Shown here: positions 1 to 9,024 of the stretch, piece by piece | How the letters are laid out: each line of letters opens with the position of its first letter | Position numbering within the stretch: the first letter of the stretch is position 1 | From: Cognatundibacterium crateris | GTDB taxonomy: Bacteria; Pseudomonadota; Gammaproteobacteria; Burkholderiales; Burkholderiaceae_D | Direction of reading: 5' to 3' | Assembly: GCF_010078235.1 (NCBI RefSeq) | Contig: NZ_JAABOS010000004.1 | Coordinates: forward strand, 181,816-245,815 | Length of the DNA: 64,000 nt | Position numbers and translations under genes: made by a program | Notes under the pieces: generated by a model | Databases searched by the model: none | What the model was told of the DNA's origin: nothing | The model's input: only the letters and a program-made list of their open reading frames with translations

Positions 1-474
1 TATACCTACCCAGTCTATTCTGACGAGCTGCAAGTCGCCGGTGCTCAGCCTAAAAAACGCCAGATCACTGGCTGGCGCGTAGGTCAATATCTGGAAGTCA
101 AAACAATCAATCTGAAGCAGTTGCCATCGACCGTGGCATCGGCACAAAAAGTCATGAGCCTGAATGGCATCCATTTTGGTTTATCGCCACAGGCGGCAGC
201 TAAACTGGAAGAAGAACGTATTCAGGCTGGATACAAAAATTTTTCCGACAAATTAGCCATGGTGGTCAATGCAATGGGCCGCAAATTGCAGGATGTGCAA
301 ATTGAAGCTGTGGATTTCGATGGTGCAGCATTGGAAATGCCCCAGGTACAAATGGCAGCAGCGCCTATGATGCTGAAGGGCGCACGCGTGGCAGATGCGG
401 TGGCGGAGCCTAGTTTTGAGCCGGGTTCAAGCTCGCTGTCGATACGCGTCAATGGTAAGGTGCGCCTGAAGTAA
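1..474 (+). CDS. SIMPL-domain (DUF541/YggE-like) protein, C-terminal part
   Basis: The reading frame is open from the first base of the window to the TAA at 472-474, so the N-terminus and any signal peptide lie upstream. The visible 157 residues match the C-terminal half of SIMPL-domain proteins: a stretch reading ITGWRVGQYLEVKT, followed by NGIHFGLSP and an alpha-helical segment ending in AMGRKL. Family members are usually exported periplasmic proteins of poorly defined role; E. coli YggE is linked to oxidative-stress tolerance. The assignment is by remembered family pattern, so the domain call is fairly safe and the function is not. Confidence 0.75.
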   Translation, partial: YTYPVYSDELQVAGAQPKKRQITGWRVGQYLEVKTINLKQLPSTVASAQKVMSLNGIHFGLSPQAAAKLEEERIQAGYKNFSDKLAMVVNAMGRKLQDVQIEAVDFDGAALEMPQVQMAAAPMMLKGARVADAVAEPSFEPGSSSLSIRVNGKVRLK

Positions 475-643
475 GTGCTGCTTGCTGCCACATGCCCTGC
501 TATCTGCATGTGGCAACATCACTATGGGTTTTCCTGTGTAGGAATCAGGGTTATACTTGCCCGAACTTTTATCTATCGCCCGGTTAGAGTGGGCTGCTCA
601 GGCAGCCAGCTCTGGTTCGGGCATATTTTTTCGGGCAAAACGC

Positions 644-1501
644 ATGTCATCTTCACCGCGACGCAAACCAAAAGGCAGTTTTAAACTTTTTCCTAAAGGT
701 GCGCGCAAATCACAACAGAGAAACGATGGACTTCCACCGCCAGCCGTGCGTGAGCGTTCGCGTGGTATTTATCTGCTGCCCAATGCATTTACCACCGCAG
801 CTTTGTTTTGCGGATTTTATGCCATCGTGATGGCGATGGATCAGCAATTCCATCAGGCTGCCGTCGCGATTTTTATCGCCATGGTATTGGATGGTCTGGA
901 TGGCCGCGTGGCGCGGCTGACTAATACCCAGAGTGAGTTCGGTGCGCAATATGACAGCTTGTCAGACATGCTGTCTTTCGGGGCGGCGCCCGCATTGGTG
1001 GTGTATGAATGGGCCTTGCGTGGCATGGGTAAGCTCGGCTGGCTGGCAGCCTTTGTCTACTGTGCTGGCGCTGCGCTCAGACTGGCACGTTTCAATACCA
1101 ATATCGCAGTGGTTGATAAGCGTTATTTCCAGGGTTTGCCTAGTCCGGCTGCGGCGGCATTAGTAGCAGGTTTTGTATTGCTGATGAATGATCTGCAATT
1201 TGCGGGCGCTGATTTGCGTTGGTACGCGTGGGCGATTGCTTTGTTTGCCGGATTGACGATGGTGACGAATGTGCCGTTTTACAGTTTTAAAGAAGTGAAT
1301 CTGCGCAAAACGGTACCCTTTATGGCGCCGCTGCTGATATTGCTGGTGTACGTGATTGTCGTCAGTGATCCGCCTAAAGTGTTGTTCGGACTATTTGTGC
1401 TGTATGGCTTGTCCGGCTACATCGTATTGTTGTGGCGCTGGCGCCGCGGTCGTCCAGTCAGTCTGATTCAAACCAAAGCAGAACACACGGACGAAAAATA
1501 A
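644..1501 (+). CDS. pssA: CDP-diacylglycerol--serine O-phosphatidyltransferase
   Basis: Makes phosphatidylserine from CDP-diacylglycerol and serine at the inner membrane, the committed step to phosphatidylethanolamine. The 285-residue protein has a basic N-terminal tail of about 40 residues and several membrane segments. It carries the complete CDP-alcohol phosphatidyltransferase signature at about residues 86-108: D-G-x2-A-R-x8-G-x3-D-x3-D, beginning DGRVARL. I chose the ATG at 644 because it gives the usual short arginine-rich N-terminus; an upstream in-frame start at 557 would add 29 unlikely residues, and no strong ribosome-binding site marks either. An intrinsic terminator follows directly. 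In many Burkholderiales pssA sits near ilvC and leuA, which fits leuA being next. Confidence 0.9.
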   Translation: MSSSPRRKPKGSFKLFPKGARKSQQRNDGLPPPAVRERSRGIYLLPNAFTTAALFCGFYAIVMAMDQQFHQAAVAIFIAMVLDGLDGRVARLTNTQSEFGAQYDSLSDMLSFGAAPALVVYEWALRGMGKLGWLAAFVYCAGAALRLARFNTNIAVVDKRYFQGLPSPAAAALVAGFVLLMNDLQFAGADLRWYAWAIALFAGLTMVTNVPFYSFKEVNLRKTVPFMAPLLILLVYVIVVSDPPKVLFGLFVLYGLSGYIVLLWRWRRGRPVSLIQTKAEHTDEK

Positions 1502-1520
1502 AATTCCGGGTTTTCTGATC

Positions 1521-1562
1521 GGGGTCACAGTGAGCAAAATTCACTGTGGCTTTTTTCTTTTT
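1521..1562 (+). terminator. Intrinsic terminator after pssA
   Basis: A perfect 8-bp stem (CACAGTGA at 1526-1533 with TCACTGTG at 1541-1548) is followed by a T-rich run from 1551. It separates pssA from the leuA leader region. Confidence 0.9.
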
Positions 1563-1600
1563 TGTCTGGATTTAATTTGGTTTTTTGCTGCTATAAATTC

Positions 1601-1629
1601 TTGCACTTTTCCGCATTCGCGCTTATAGT
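1601..1629 (+). promoter_or_regulatory. Sigma-70 promoter for the leu leader and leuA
   Basis: TTGCAC at 1601-1606 and TATAGT at 1624-1629 are separated by exactly 17 bp. Seven bases lie between the -10 box and the ATG at 1637, so transcription is predicted to start at or within a base of that A. The leader mRNA would then be leaderless. Confidence 0.65.
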
Positions 1630-1636
1630 CTGAGGC

Positions 1637-1726
1637 ATGAACTTTTCTTCTTCATCCTTCGCAGTTTTCACTTTAGCAGGCGCAACCCGTCTGCTATCGC
1701 TATTGGCATTTCTACTAGTGCGGTAA
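1637..1726 (+). CDS. leuL: Leucine-rich leader peptide upstream of leuA
   Basis: A 29-codon frame runs from ATG 1637 to TAA 1724-1726. Its second half is packed with leucine codons: TTA, CTG, CTA, CTA, TTG, CTA, CTA within 15 codons, encoding RLLSLLAFLLVR at the C-terminus. Four CTA codons in such a short frame stand out, because neighbouring genes use mostly CTG and TTG. This is the hallmark of a leucine attenuation peptide, as in the CTA run of enterobacterial leuL. GAGG sits only one base before the ATG, too close to act as a normal ribosome-binding site, while a good promoter places +1 at the ATG. Translation from a leaderless transcript is therefore inferred. The gene symbol is used by analogy. 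Confidence 0.7.
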   Translation: MNFSSSSFAVFTLAGATRLLSLLAFLLVR

Positions 1727-1760
1727 CGCGCTAAATCCCCCCTACCCACAATTCGTGTAT

Positions 1761-1792
1761 TGCCCTGCTCGTGCATATCCTGCAAGGGCAGG
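1761..1792 (+). promoter_or_regulatory. Candidate leuA attenuator hairpins
   Basis: Downstream of the leader stop codon two mutually exclusive stems can form. TGCCCTGC (1761-1768) can pair with GCAAGGGCA (1782-1790, one bulged A), or CCTGC (1779-1783) can pair with GCAGG (1788-1792). A T-rich stretch follows only at about 1815-1824, so I cannot say which fold, if any, ends transcription. This is a proposal, not a solved structure. Confidence 0.4.
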
Positions 1793-1852
1793 CCGGACAA
1801 TAGGCAAAATCTGCATTTTTCTTATTCAAATTATTCGCTACTGGAGAGTAAC

Positions 1853-3391
1853 ATGGCTGACAAACTGATCATATTCGATACAACCTTGCGCGATGGTGAG
1901 CAATCACCTGGTGCTTCGATGACTAAGGATGAAAAAATCCGCATCGCGAAACAACTGGAGCGCCTGAAGGTGGATGTGATCGAAGCTGGATTTGCTGCAG
2001 CATCTCCAGGCGATTTTGAGGCGATCAAGGCGATTTCCGCAACGATTAAGGATTCCACCATCTGCTCGCTGTCGCGCGCGAACGACCGCGATATTGCACG
2101 CGCAGCCGAGGCCTTGCAAGCCGCCCAGCGCAAGCGTATCCATACTTTCATCGCAACCTCTCCGCTGCACATGGAAAAGAAGCTGCGCATGTCTCCCGAT
2201 CAGGTGCTGGAGCAGGCGATACAGGCGGTGCGCTATGCACGTCAATTTACCGATGATGTGGAGTTCAGTCCTGAAGATGGCAGCCGTTCCGAAATGGATT
2301 TTCTGTGTCGCGTGATTGAAGCGGTGATTAAAGAAGGCGCGACCACGATTAACTTTGCTGACACAGTTGGTTACGGCGTGCCTGAGTTATACGGCAATAT
2401 GCTGAAGTCTTTGCGTGAACGCATACCAAATTCCGATAAAGCGATCTGGTCCGTGCACTGTCATAACGATCTGGGTATGGCGGTGGCCAATTCCCTGGCA
2501 GGCGTGATGATAGGCGGCGCGCGCCAGGTGGAGTGTACGATCAATGGTCTGGGTGAGCGTGCTGGTAATACCGCTCTCGAAGAAATTGTGATGGCAGTGC
2601 GTACCCGTAAAGATTATTTCAATCTCGATTTGGGTATCGATGCGAGTCAGATCGTATCGGCTTCTAAACTGGTGTCACAGATTACCGGATTTGCAGTGCA
2701 GCCGAATAAGGCCGTGGTGGGTGCTAATGCATTTGCGCATGCATCGGGTATCCACCAGGATGGTATTTTGAAAGCCCGCGATACCTATGAAATTATGCGT
2801 GCCGAAGATGTGGGCTGGAGTGCCAATAAAATCGTCTTGGGTAAGCTGTCCGGTCGCAATGCGTTCAAACAGCGCCTGGAAGAATTGGGTATAGAGCTGG
2901 AGTCTGAGACTGAAGTCAATGCGGCGTTTGCGCGCTTCAAGGAATTGGCGGATCGTAAATCAGAGATTTTCGATGAAGATATTCTGGCGCTGGTTTCGGA
3001 TGAAGAACATGCAAACGATAATGAGGCCTTCCATTTTGTCTCACTGGCTCAGCGTTCAGAAACCGGTGAACTGCCGCTTGCCAAGGTAGTCTTTTCGCGT
3101 GAAGGCAGTGAAATCAGTTGCGAGGCGAACGGTAATGGCCCGGTTGATGCGATAGTCAATGCGATTGAGTCTAAAGTCGCAAGCGGAGCTGAATTGCTGC
3201 TGTTCTCGGTGAATGCGATCACGACCGGTACCCAGTCGCAGGGCGAAGTGACGATGCGCCTGTCCAAGTCGGGACGTATCGTTAATGGTGTTGGTGCTGA
3301 TCCGGATATCGTGGTGGCCTCGGCAAAAGCTTATTTGTCAGCACTGAATAAACTGCAATCGAAAACAGAGAAGCTGAATCCTCAGGTCTGA
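1853..3391 (+). CDS. leuA: 2-isopropylmalate synthase
   Basis: Condenses acetyl-CoA with 2-ketoisovalerate, the first committed step of leucine synthesis. The protein is 512 residues, normal for the bacterial long form. The N-terminal TIM barrel opens with [13 protein letters not shown] (about residues 7-19), contains the metal-binding HCHND motif (about residue 205) and GLGERAGN, and is followed by a C-terminal leucine-binding regulatory domain from about residue 370. The start at 1853 is preceded by GGAGAG at 1843-1848; an upstream in-frame start would add 31 residues of non-homologous sequence. It is preceded by a leucine-rich leader peptide and candidate attenuator hairpins, so leucine control at both enzyme and RNA level is likely. 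Confidence 0.96.
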   Translation: MADKLIIFDTTLRDGEQSPGASMTKDEKIRIAKQLERLKVDVIEAGFAAASPGDFEAIKAISATIKDSTICSLSRANDRDIARAAEALQAAQRKRIHTFIATSPLHMEKKLRMSPDQVLEQAIQAVRYARQFTDDVEFSPEDGSRSEMDFLCRVIEAVIKEGATTINFADTVGYGVPELYGNMLKSLRERIPNSDKAIWSVHCHNDLGMAVANSLAGVMIGGARQVECTINGLGERAGNTALEEIVMAVRTRKDYFNLDLGIDASQIVSASKLVSQITGFAVQPNKAVVGANAFAHASGIHQDGILKARDTYEIMRAEDVGWSANKIVLGKLSGRNAFKQRLEELGIELESETEVNAAFARFKELADRKSEIFDEDILALVSDEEHANDNEAFHFVSLAQRSETGELPLAKVVFSREGSEISCEANGNGPVDAIVNAIESKVASGAELLLFSVNAITTGTQSQGEVTMRLSKSGRIVNGVGADPDIVVASAKAYLSALNKLQSKTEKLNPQV

Positions 3392-3400
3392 TGCTCGTGC

Positions 3401-3429
3401 TTGTTCAATTATTCGCATTTATGTTATAG
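3401..3429 (+). promoter_or_regulatory. Sigma-70 promoter for rpsO
   Basis: TTGTTC (3401-3406) and TTATAG (3424-3429) with a 17-bp spacer, starting 10 bp after the leuA stop. It would give an rpsO leader of roughly 80 nt. Confidence 0.6.
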
Positions 3430-3464
3430 TTGCGGGTCCCGTCATTCCGGCGGGTGTTTATTCA

Positions 3465-3502
3465 CGATAGCAGAGGTTGTCTTTGGCTCACTTTTGCTAT
3501 CG
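3465..3502 (+). promoter_or_regulatory. rpsO mRNA leader hairpin
   Basis: CGATAGCA (3465-3472) pairs perfectly with TGCTATCG (3495-3502), closing a 22-nt loop just before the AAAGGA ribosome-binding site. Ribosomal protein S15 is known to repress its own mRNA through different leader structures in different bacteria. This hairpin is well placed for such a role, but that is inference. Confidence 0.5.
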
Positions 3503-3518
3503 CATGTAAAGGAAAATT

Positions 3519-3788
3519 ATGTCTATCGTTAAATCCCAGAAAGCCGCCATCGTTGCGGATAACGCACGTGGTCAGAACGACACTGGCTCTCCAGAAGTTC
3601 AAGTTGCTTTGTTGACAGCTCGTATCAACGATCTGAACTCCCACTTCAAAGAACACGGTAAAGATCACCATTCCCGTCGCGGTCTGATCATGATGGTTAA
3701 CCGTCGTAAAAGCCTGCTGTCTTACCTGAAAGGTAAAGACCTGAACCGTTACCGCGCTCTGATCGAAAAACTCGGTCTGCGTAAGTAA
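3519..3788 (+). CDS. rpsO: 30S ribosomal protein S15
   Basis: Primary 16S rRNA-binding protein of the small-subunit platform. The length of 89 residues is exactly typical, and the conserved core is present: [30 protein letters not shown] and the C-terminal [12 protein letters not shown]. The start has an AAAGGA ribosome-binding site. It lies before pnp, the usual rpsO-pnp order, but a strong terminator separates the two genes here. It has its own promoter and a structured leader. Confidence 0.98.
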   Translation: MSIVKSQKAAIVADNARGQNDTGSPEVQVALLTARINDLNSHFKEHGKDHHSRRGLIMMVNRRKSLLSYLKGKDLNRYRALIEKLGLRK

Positions 3789-3820
3789 TTGTTGCTGTTT
3801 CTGGCAAAAAATTTGTAGCA

Positions 3821-3860
3821 AAAAGCCTGCGTCAGATGATGTCGCAGGCTTTTTGCTTTT
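3821..3860 (+). terminator. Intrinsic terminator after rpsO
   Basis: AGCCTGCG (3824-3831) pairs with CGCAGGCT (3843-3850), followed by TTTTGCTTTT. Confidence 0.9.
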
Positions 3861-4034
3861 GTGGTTTTGATTCTGCGCTGTGTGTAAGTCTGCGCGGATG
3901 AAAGCTACGCAGATTTGCTCTGCTGCACGCGGGATTTGTGTGTGCTGATGCAAAAAAGGTGGCCCTCAAGGCTGCTTGTGGTGAGGTGAACGACAGCGCC
4001 TGAAAATCTGTCGGCAAAATAGAAAGGACACATT

Positions 4035-6173
4035 GTGTTTAATAAAGTTACTAAAACCTTCCAATACGGCCAACATCAAGTCACCCTGGAAACCGGTGAA
4101 ATCGCGCGCCAGGCATCCGGCGCTGTGATGGTTTCTATCGAAGATACCGTTGTGCTGGCAACCGTCGTTGCTAAAAAAGATGCAAAGCCAGGTCAGGATT
4201 TCTTCCCATTGACCGTTGATTACATGGAAAAAAGCTACGCAGCTGGCCGTATTCCAGGTGGTTTCTTCAAACGTGAAGGCCGCCCTTCTGAAAAAGAAAC
4301 ACTGACATCCCGTTTGATCGATCGTCCGATTCGTCCACTGTTCCCGGAAGGTTACCTGAATGAAGTTCAGGTAATCGTGCATGTATTGTCGGTCAATCCT
4401 GAAATCGACCCTGATATCGCTGCGATGATCGGTGCTTCTGCTGCGATCAGCCTGTCTGGTATTCCTTTCAATGGTCCTCTGGGCGCAGCGCGTGTAGGCT
4501 ATACAAATGGTCAATACGTTTTGAATCCAACTGCGACTCAGTTGAAAACTTCCGAGATGGATCTGGTTGTTGCCGGTACCGAAGCAGCTGTGCTGATGGT
4601 GGAATCCGAAGCGCAGCAATTGTCGGAAGAAGTCATGTTGGGCGCGGTCGTGTATGGTCACGAGCAAATGAAAGTCGTGATCGATGCGATTCACGAGCTG
4701 GTACGTGATGCGGGTAAGCCAGAAGTGCAATGGGCGCCGGCAGCTAAAAATGAAGCGCTGATCGCTGCGGTGACTGCAGTTGCTGAACCGCTGTTGCGCG
4801 CTGCCTATCAGACTAAAGAAAAGCAAGCACGTACTGAGCAGCTGAAATCGGCCAGTGCTACTGTTGCTGCTGCGTTGGCAGAGCAGGCTGCAGTTGCTGG
4901 TGTGGATGCGCCGGATTCCGCAGAAGTTGGCAACATCCTGTTTGATCTGGAAGCAAAAATTGTACGTTCCCAGATCCTGGAAGGTGAGCCACGTATTGAT
5001 GGCCGTGATACACGCACTGTGCGTCCTATCAGTATCAGTACTGGCGTATTGCCACGTACCCATGGTACCGCTCTGTTCACACGTGGCGAAACGCAGGCGC
5101 TGGTAATTGCGACTCTGGGTACAGCACGCGACGAACAGAAAATTGACGCCTTGATGGGTGAATATTCTGACCGCTTCATGTTGCATTACAACATGCCTCC
5201 GTTTGCTACTGGCGAAACTGGCCGTGTTGGTACGCCTAAGCGCCGTGAAATCGGCCATGGCCGTCTGGCTAAGCGCGCATTGCAGGCTGCATTGCCTGAT
5301 CCGGAAGATTTCAGCTACTCCGTACGTCTGGTGTCTGAAATTACAGAGTCCAATGGTTCTTCCTCTATGGCGTCAGTATGCGGTGGCTGTCTGGCACTGA
5401 TGGATGCGGGTGTGCCGATGAAAGCCCACGTCGCCGGTATCGCGATGGGTCTGATCAAAGATGGCAATAAATTTGCGGTTTTGACAGACATTCTGGGTGA
5501 TGAAGATCATCTGGGTGATATGGACTTTAAAGTGGCAGGTACTGCCGCCGGTATCACTGCCTTGCAGATGGATATCAAAATTCAGGGCATCACCAAGGAA
5601 ATCATGCAGGTCGCTTTGGCGCAGGCAAAAGAAGGCCGTATCCATATCCTGGGTAAGATGCAAGAAGCTGTGCCAACCGGTAAGACAGAATTGTCTGACT
5701 TTGCGCCACGCCTGATCACTATCAAGATCAATCCTGAAAAAATCCGTGACGTCATCGGTAAGGGTGGTGCAGTGATCCGCGCATTGACTGAAGAAACCGG
5801 TACGCAGATCGACATCAGTGATGAAGGTGTGGTCACTATCGCTTCTGTGGATGCTGCTGCAGGTCAGGAAGCTAAACGCCGTATTGAAGAGCTGACTGCT
5901 GAAGTTGAAGTAGGTAAGGTCTATGACGGTACAGTGTTGAAATTGCTGGACTTCGGTGCCATCGTTCAGATCATGCCAGGTAAAGATGGCTTGCTGCACA
6001 TCAGCCAGATCGCAAATGAGCGCGTGAATGCAGTCGCTGACTACCTGAAAGAAGGTCAGCAAGTGCGCGTAAAAGTGCTGGAAACAGATGATCGCGGCCG
6101 CTTCAAGCTGTCGATGAAAGCAGCTGTGGCTGAAGGTGCTGATGTTCAGCAGCAACAACAGCAGCAACAGTAA
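4035..6173 (+). CDS. pnp: Polyribonucleotide nucleotidyltransferase (PNPase)
   Basis: Phosphorolytic 3'-to-5' exoribonuclease of the RNA degradosome. The 712 residues hold two RNase PH-like domains (about 1-215 and 310-535) around an all-helical linker, then a KH domain with the [10 protein letters not shown] motif (about 570-580) and an S1 domain (about 625-695). The start codon is GTG at 4035 with AAAGGA upstream. The C-terminus ends in a run of eight glutamines encoded by CAG and CAA codons, a low-complexity tail that looks expandable. The roughly 170 nt before the gene carries no recognisable leader motif that I could fold with confidence; E. coli pnp is controlled there by RNase III. Confidence 0.97.
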   Translation: MFNKVTKTFQYGQHQVTLETGEIARQASGAVMVSIEDTVVLATVVAKKDAKPGQDFFPLTVDYMEKSYAAGRIPGGFFKREGRPSEKETLTSRLIDRPIRPLFPEGYLNEVQVIVHVLSVNPEIDPDIAAMIGASAAISLSGIPFNGPLGAARVGYTNGQYVLNPTATQLKTSEMDLVVAGTEAAVLMVESEAQQLSEEVMLGAVVYGHEQMKVVIDAIHELVRDAGKPEVQWAPAAKNEALIAAVTAVAEPLLRAAYQTKEKQARTEQLKSASATVAAALAEQAAVAGVDAPDSAEVGNILFDLEAKIVRSQILEGEPRIDGRDTRTVRPISISTGVLPRTHGTALFTRGETQALVIATLGTARDEQKIDALMGEYSDRFMLHYNMPPFATGETGRVGTPKRREIGHGRLAKRALQAALPDPEDFSYSVRLVSEITESNGSSSMASVCGGCLALMDAGVPMKAHVAGIAMGLIKDGNKFAVLTDILGDEDHLGDMDFKVAGTAAGITALQMDIKIQGITKEIMQVALAQAKEGRIHILGKMQEAVPTGKTELSDFAPRLITIKINPEKIRDVIGKGGAVIRALTEETGTQIDISDEGVVTIASVDAAAGQEAKRRIEELTAEVEVGKVYDGTVLKLLDFGAIVQIMPGKDGLLHISQIANERVNAVADYLKEGQQVRVKVLETDDRGRFKLSMKAAVAEGADVQQQQQQQQ

Positions 6174-6206
6174 TCAATCATCGGCGTTAGCTGAAATTGT
6201 GAAAAG

Positions 6207-6233
6207 CGCCCGTATCATTACGGGCGTTTTTTT
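6207..6233 (+). terminator. Intrinsic terminator after pnp
   Basis: CGCCCGTA (6207-6214), loop TCAT, TACGGGCG (6219-6226), then seven T. Confidence 0.93.
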
Positions 6234-6360
6234 ATTGGGGTTTACAAAAAAATCTGGCAAGGTGTGCTGGTAAGCTGGAGTGGGCTGAGTGACTTGTCTT
6301 TATTGCGCTACTTGGCGGCCTGTGTGTTGAATTGGTGTGTGAAATAGTTGGAGGTGCATG

Positions 6361-7341
6361 ATGCGTGCGATAGAAATTCGTGGTTTTGGTGGTCCGGAAG
6401 TGCTGCAGCTTTGCGAGCGCGACATGCCTGTGCCGGGTCCTGGTGAGGTATTGATACGGGTCGGGGCGGCTGGGGTGAACCGGCCTGATGTGTTGCAGCG
6501 TATGGGGCTTTATCCGGTGCCGCCTGGTGCTTCGGATTTGCCCGGGCTGGAAGTGGCTGGCGAGATTGTGGCTGGTGATATGACTGGCAGTGACTTGCGC
6601 ATTGGTGATGCGGTGTGCGCTCTGGTGCAGGGTGGGGGCTATGCTGAATATTGCGTCGCACCGCTGGTGCAGTGTCTGCCTGTTCCGCACGGATTGTCTA
6701 TGCTGGAAGCGGCATCGCTGCCCGAAACTTACTTTACTGTCTGGAGTAATGTCTTTGACCGTGCACGTCTGCTGCCTGGCGAGAGTTTGCTGGTACAGGG
6801 TGGAGCATCCGGCATAGGTGTGGCGGCGGTGCAACTGGCGCGCGCAATGGGTAACCGGGTCTTCGCGACTGCCGGTTCGGATGAGAAATGCCGTGCTGTT
6901 GAGGTGTTGGGTGCGGAGCGCTGCATTAACTATAAAACTGAGGACTTTGTACAAGTTGTACGCGAGCTGACCGCTAACCGTGGTGTGGACGTGGTATTGG
7001 ATATGGTGGCCGGTGATTATCTGCCACGTGAGATGCAGTGTCTGGCGGATGATGGGCGGATAGCGATCATCGCATTGCTGGGTGGGGCTAAGGCGCAAAT
7101 CGATTTGGGGCAGGTGTTGCGCAGAAGGTTGACAATCACTGGCTCTACTTTGAGGCCGCGTTCCGTGGAGTTTAAGCATGCCATTGCCGCTCAGCTTAAG
7201 GAAAAGGTCTGGCCTTTGCTGGAAAATGGGCGGATTAAGCCTGTGATTCATGCGGTACTCCCTTTGCGGGAGGCGGCTCAGGCGCATGTGCTTATGGAGT
7301 CCGGGCAGCATATCGGAAAAATCGTCTTGCAGCTCGATTGA
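6361..7341 (+). CDS. NAD(P)H-quinone oxidoreductase, zinc-free MDR family
   Basis: A 326-residue medium-chain dehydrogenase/reductase of the quinone oxidoreductase (PIG3/QOR) type. The GroES-like N-terminal domain reads MRAIEIRGFGGPEVL, and the Rossmann domain carries QGGASGIGVAAVQLARAMG (about residue 142-160). Zinc ligands of alcohol dehydrogenases are absent, as expected for this class, which reduces quinones or enals with NAD(P)H. Two ATGs are adjacent; I chose 6361 because GGAGG at 6350-6354 is then at proper spacing, while 6358 would be too close. It stands between pnp and tpiA, a placement often seen in Burkholderiales. Substrate unknown. Confidence 0.88.
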   Translation: MRAIEIRGFGGPEVLQLCERDMPVPGPGEVLIRVGAAGVNRPDVLQRMGLYPVPPGASDLPGLEVAGEIVAGDMTGSDLRIGDAVCALVQGGGYAEYCVAPLVQCLPVPHGLSMLEAASLPETYFTVWSNVFDRARLLPGESLLVQGGASGIGVAAVQLARAMGNRVFATAGSDEKCRAVEVLGAERCINYKTEDFVQVVRELTANRGVDVVLDMVAGDYLPREMQCLADDGRIAIIALLGGAKAQIDLGQVLRRRLTITGSTLRPRSVEFKHAIAAQLKEKVWPLLENGRIKPVIHAVLPLREAAQAHVLMESGQHIGKIVLQLD

Positions 7342-7429
7342 GGGCATCAATTTAGCTCCCCGGTTAAGGTCTTAAATGTAAGTGCTTAAATGATAGTGGA
7401 AACTTGTTGAATATTGAGGGGCTTGTGGT

Positions 7430-7458
7430 TTGACCACACTTGTTCCGCGGGATACAAT
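7430..7458 (+). promoter_or_regulatory. Strong sigma-70 promoter for tpiA-secG
   Basis: TTGACC (7430-7435), 17-bp spacer, TACAAT (7453-7458), ending 27 bp before the tpiA ATG. It differs from the consensus hexamers at only one position each. Confidence 0.85.
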
Positions 7459-7485
7459 AGACGGTTATTTACATTGAAACTGACT

Positions 7486-8238
7486 ATGCGACGCACTCTT
7501 ATAGCTGGTAACTGGAAAATGAATGGCAGCTTTGCTGCTAACCGCTCCTTACTTACTGAAATCGTAGCTGGTTTGCCAGCTCAGTCTTCGGCAGATGTAC
7601 TGGTTTGTGCGCCTGCTCCTTATCTGGCTCAGTGTGCTGATGTGCTGGCTGCTTCGCCAGTCGCATGGGGGGCGCAGGATCTGTCTGTGCATGCGCAGGG
7701 TGCGTACACGGGTGAGGTGTCTGCTGCGATGTTGCTGGATTGTGGCTGTCGTTACGTGATAGTCGGGCATTCAGAGCGCCGTGCATATCATGCAGAGTCA
7801 GATCAACTGGTCGCGCAGAAGGCATTGCGCGCCGTTGAGGCAGGCCTGAAACCTGTGGTTTGTGTGGGTGAAACGCTGGAGCAGCGTGAGGGTGGTCAGA
7901 CGAATCAGGTGGTGGGTGCACAGCTTGATGCGGTGCTTGCTCTGCTGACGGTCGAACAGTTGCGTCATATCGTGCTTGCGTATGAGCCGGTTTGGGCGAT
8001 AGGCACTGGTAAAACCGCGACACCACAAATGGCGCAGGATGTGCATGCTTTCCTGCGTCAGCAGATTGCTGCAAAAGACCAGGGGTTGGGCGCGTCTATG
8101 CAAGTTTTGTATGGTGGCAGTATGAAGCCGGATAATGCGGCTGAGTTGCTTTCAATGGCGGATATTGATGGTGGCTTGATTGGTGGTGCGGCGCTGAAAT
8201 CGGCGGATTTCCTCGCTATTGTCGGTGCAGTGAAGTAA
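7486..8238 (+). CDS. tpiA: Triosephosphate isomerase
   Basis: Interconverts dihydroxyacetone phosphate and glyceraldehyde 3-phosphate in the cytoplasm. The 250 residues are standard. Catalytic residues are visible: N9 and K11 in AGNWKMNG, the electrophilic histidine in GHSERR (about 94) and the base glutamate in [11 protein letters not shown] (about 166), whose downstream residues form the flexible loop 6. The start at 7486 gives the canonical N-terminus; an upstream in-frame start would include promoter sequence. It is co-transcribed with secG 39 bp downstream, the usual tpiA-secG pair. Confidence 0.98.
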   Translation: MRRTLIAGNWKMNGSFAANRSLLTEIVAGLPAQSSADVLVCAPAPYLAQCADVLAASPVAWGAQDLSVHAQGAYTGEVSAAMLLDCGCRYVIVGHSERRAYHAESDQLVAQKALRAVEAGLKPVVCVGETLEQREGGQTNQVVGAQLDAVLALLTVEQLRHIVLAYEPVWAIGTGKTATPQMAQDVHAFLRQQIAAKDQGLGASMQVLYGGSMKPDNAAELLSMADIDGGLIGGAALKSADFLAIVGAVK

Positions 8239-8277
8239 TCGCGAATTTGGATATTTAATCTTTTTTGGGTGTTTTGA

Positions 8278-8637
8278 ATGCAAACTTTTTTTACGTTGAT
8301 CGTTGTGGTGCAAGTGGTTTCGGCGTTGGCTATTATCGGTCTGGTGCTGTTGCAGCACGGTAAAGGTGCTGACATGGGTGCCTCTTTCGGTTCCGGTGCT
8401 TCGGGTAGCTTATTTGGTGCGACTGGCTCTTCCAATTTTCTGTCCCGTTCAACTGGTATCGCTGCTGCAATTTTCTTTTCTGCGACGCTGGCGTTGGCAG
8501 TGGTGGGCGGCAAAGCTAAAGTTAGTGGTGGTGTGATGGATAATTTGCCTGCGTCGGCTGCTCCGGCCAGTGCGGCAGTATCCGCTGCACCAGCTTCTGC
8601 GCCTGCAGATACGCAATCGAATCAGATTCCAAAATAA
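8278..8637 (+). CDS. secG: Preprotein translocase subunit SecG
   Basis: Small membrane subunit of the SecYEG channel. The 119-residue protein has two hydrophobic helices (about 5-25 and 55-75) joined by a glycine-rich loop with the family motif KGADMGASFGSGASGSLFG (about 38-56). An alanine/proline-rich C-terminal tail (from about residue 85) makes it longer than the E. coli protein, as is usual in betaproteobacteria. It follows tpiA and precedes tRNA-Leu and the nuo operon, a conserved order. Confidence 0.95.
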   Translation: MQTFFTLIVVVQVVSALAIIGLVLLQHGKGADMGASFGSGASGSLFGATGSSNFLSRSTGIAAAIFFSATLALAVVGGKAKVSGGVMDNLPASAAPASAAVSAAPASAPADTQSNQIPK

Positions 8638-8787
8638 GTTGTACGGGGCAGAGTGGGTTGGTTTGGTTTGATTTGGTTTTGGGTGCTGAAAAAGCCTGAA
8701 GGTCTGGACTCCAAAGTTTGAACCGACTCTGCTGTGTATTTAATTTGTTGCTCAGCAAAAAAACTTCGATTTTATGCCCTTTGTGCG

Positions 8788-8816
8788 TTGAACAATGGGT
8801 GTGGAAGTAGTAGAAT
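8788..8816 (+). promoter_or_regulatory. Sigma-70 promoter for tRNA-Leu
   Basis: TTGAAC (8788-8793), 17-bp spacer, TAGAAT (8811-8816), placing the transcript start a few bases before the tRNA at 8828. It may also feed the nuo operon, since no terminator is visible between the tRNA and nuoA. Confidence 0.7.
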
Positions 8817-8827
8817 GCTGGGCTTAG

Positions 8828-8912
8828 GCCGACGTGGTGAAATTGGTAGACACGCTATCTTGAGGGGGTAGTGGCGCAAGCTGTACGAGTTCGAGTCTCG
8901 TCGTCGGCACCA
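8828..8912 (+). tRNA. tRNA-Leu, anticodon GAG
   Basis: An 85-nt type II tRNA. The acceptor stem GCCGACG (8828-8834) pairs with CGTCGGC (8902-8908) and is followed by A and encoded CCA. The anticodon stem CTATC/GGTAG encloses loop TTGAGGG, giving anticodon GAG (reads CUC and CUU). The T arm contains GTTCGAGTC. A variable arm of the long leucine type is present. Confidence 0.97.
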
Positions 8913-9024
8913 AGCAAAAAGTCAGATTTTCTTTCCTGGCTTTGTCGAGGAAGTGGTTGTGGGTTTGAAGTCTCTTTCAAAATGCAATTCGCTTCATATG
9001 GCGTTCAATTACAGGTAGCCTAAC

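Noticed and set aside
3966..5258. Long minus-strand open frame (430 codons) opposite pnp
   Set aside because: It is the antisense shadow of a certain PNPase gene, with no ribosome-binding site and a composition unlike real proteins (rich in Cys, His, Thr, Arg).
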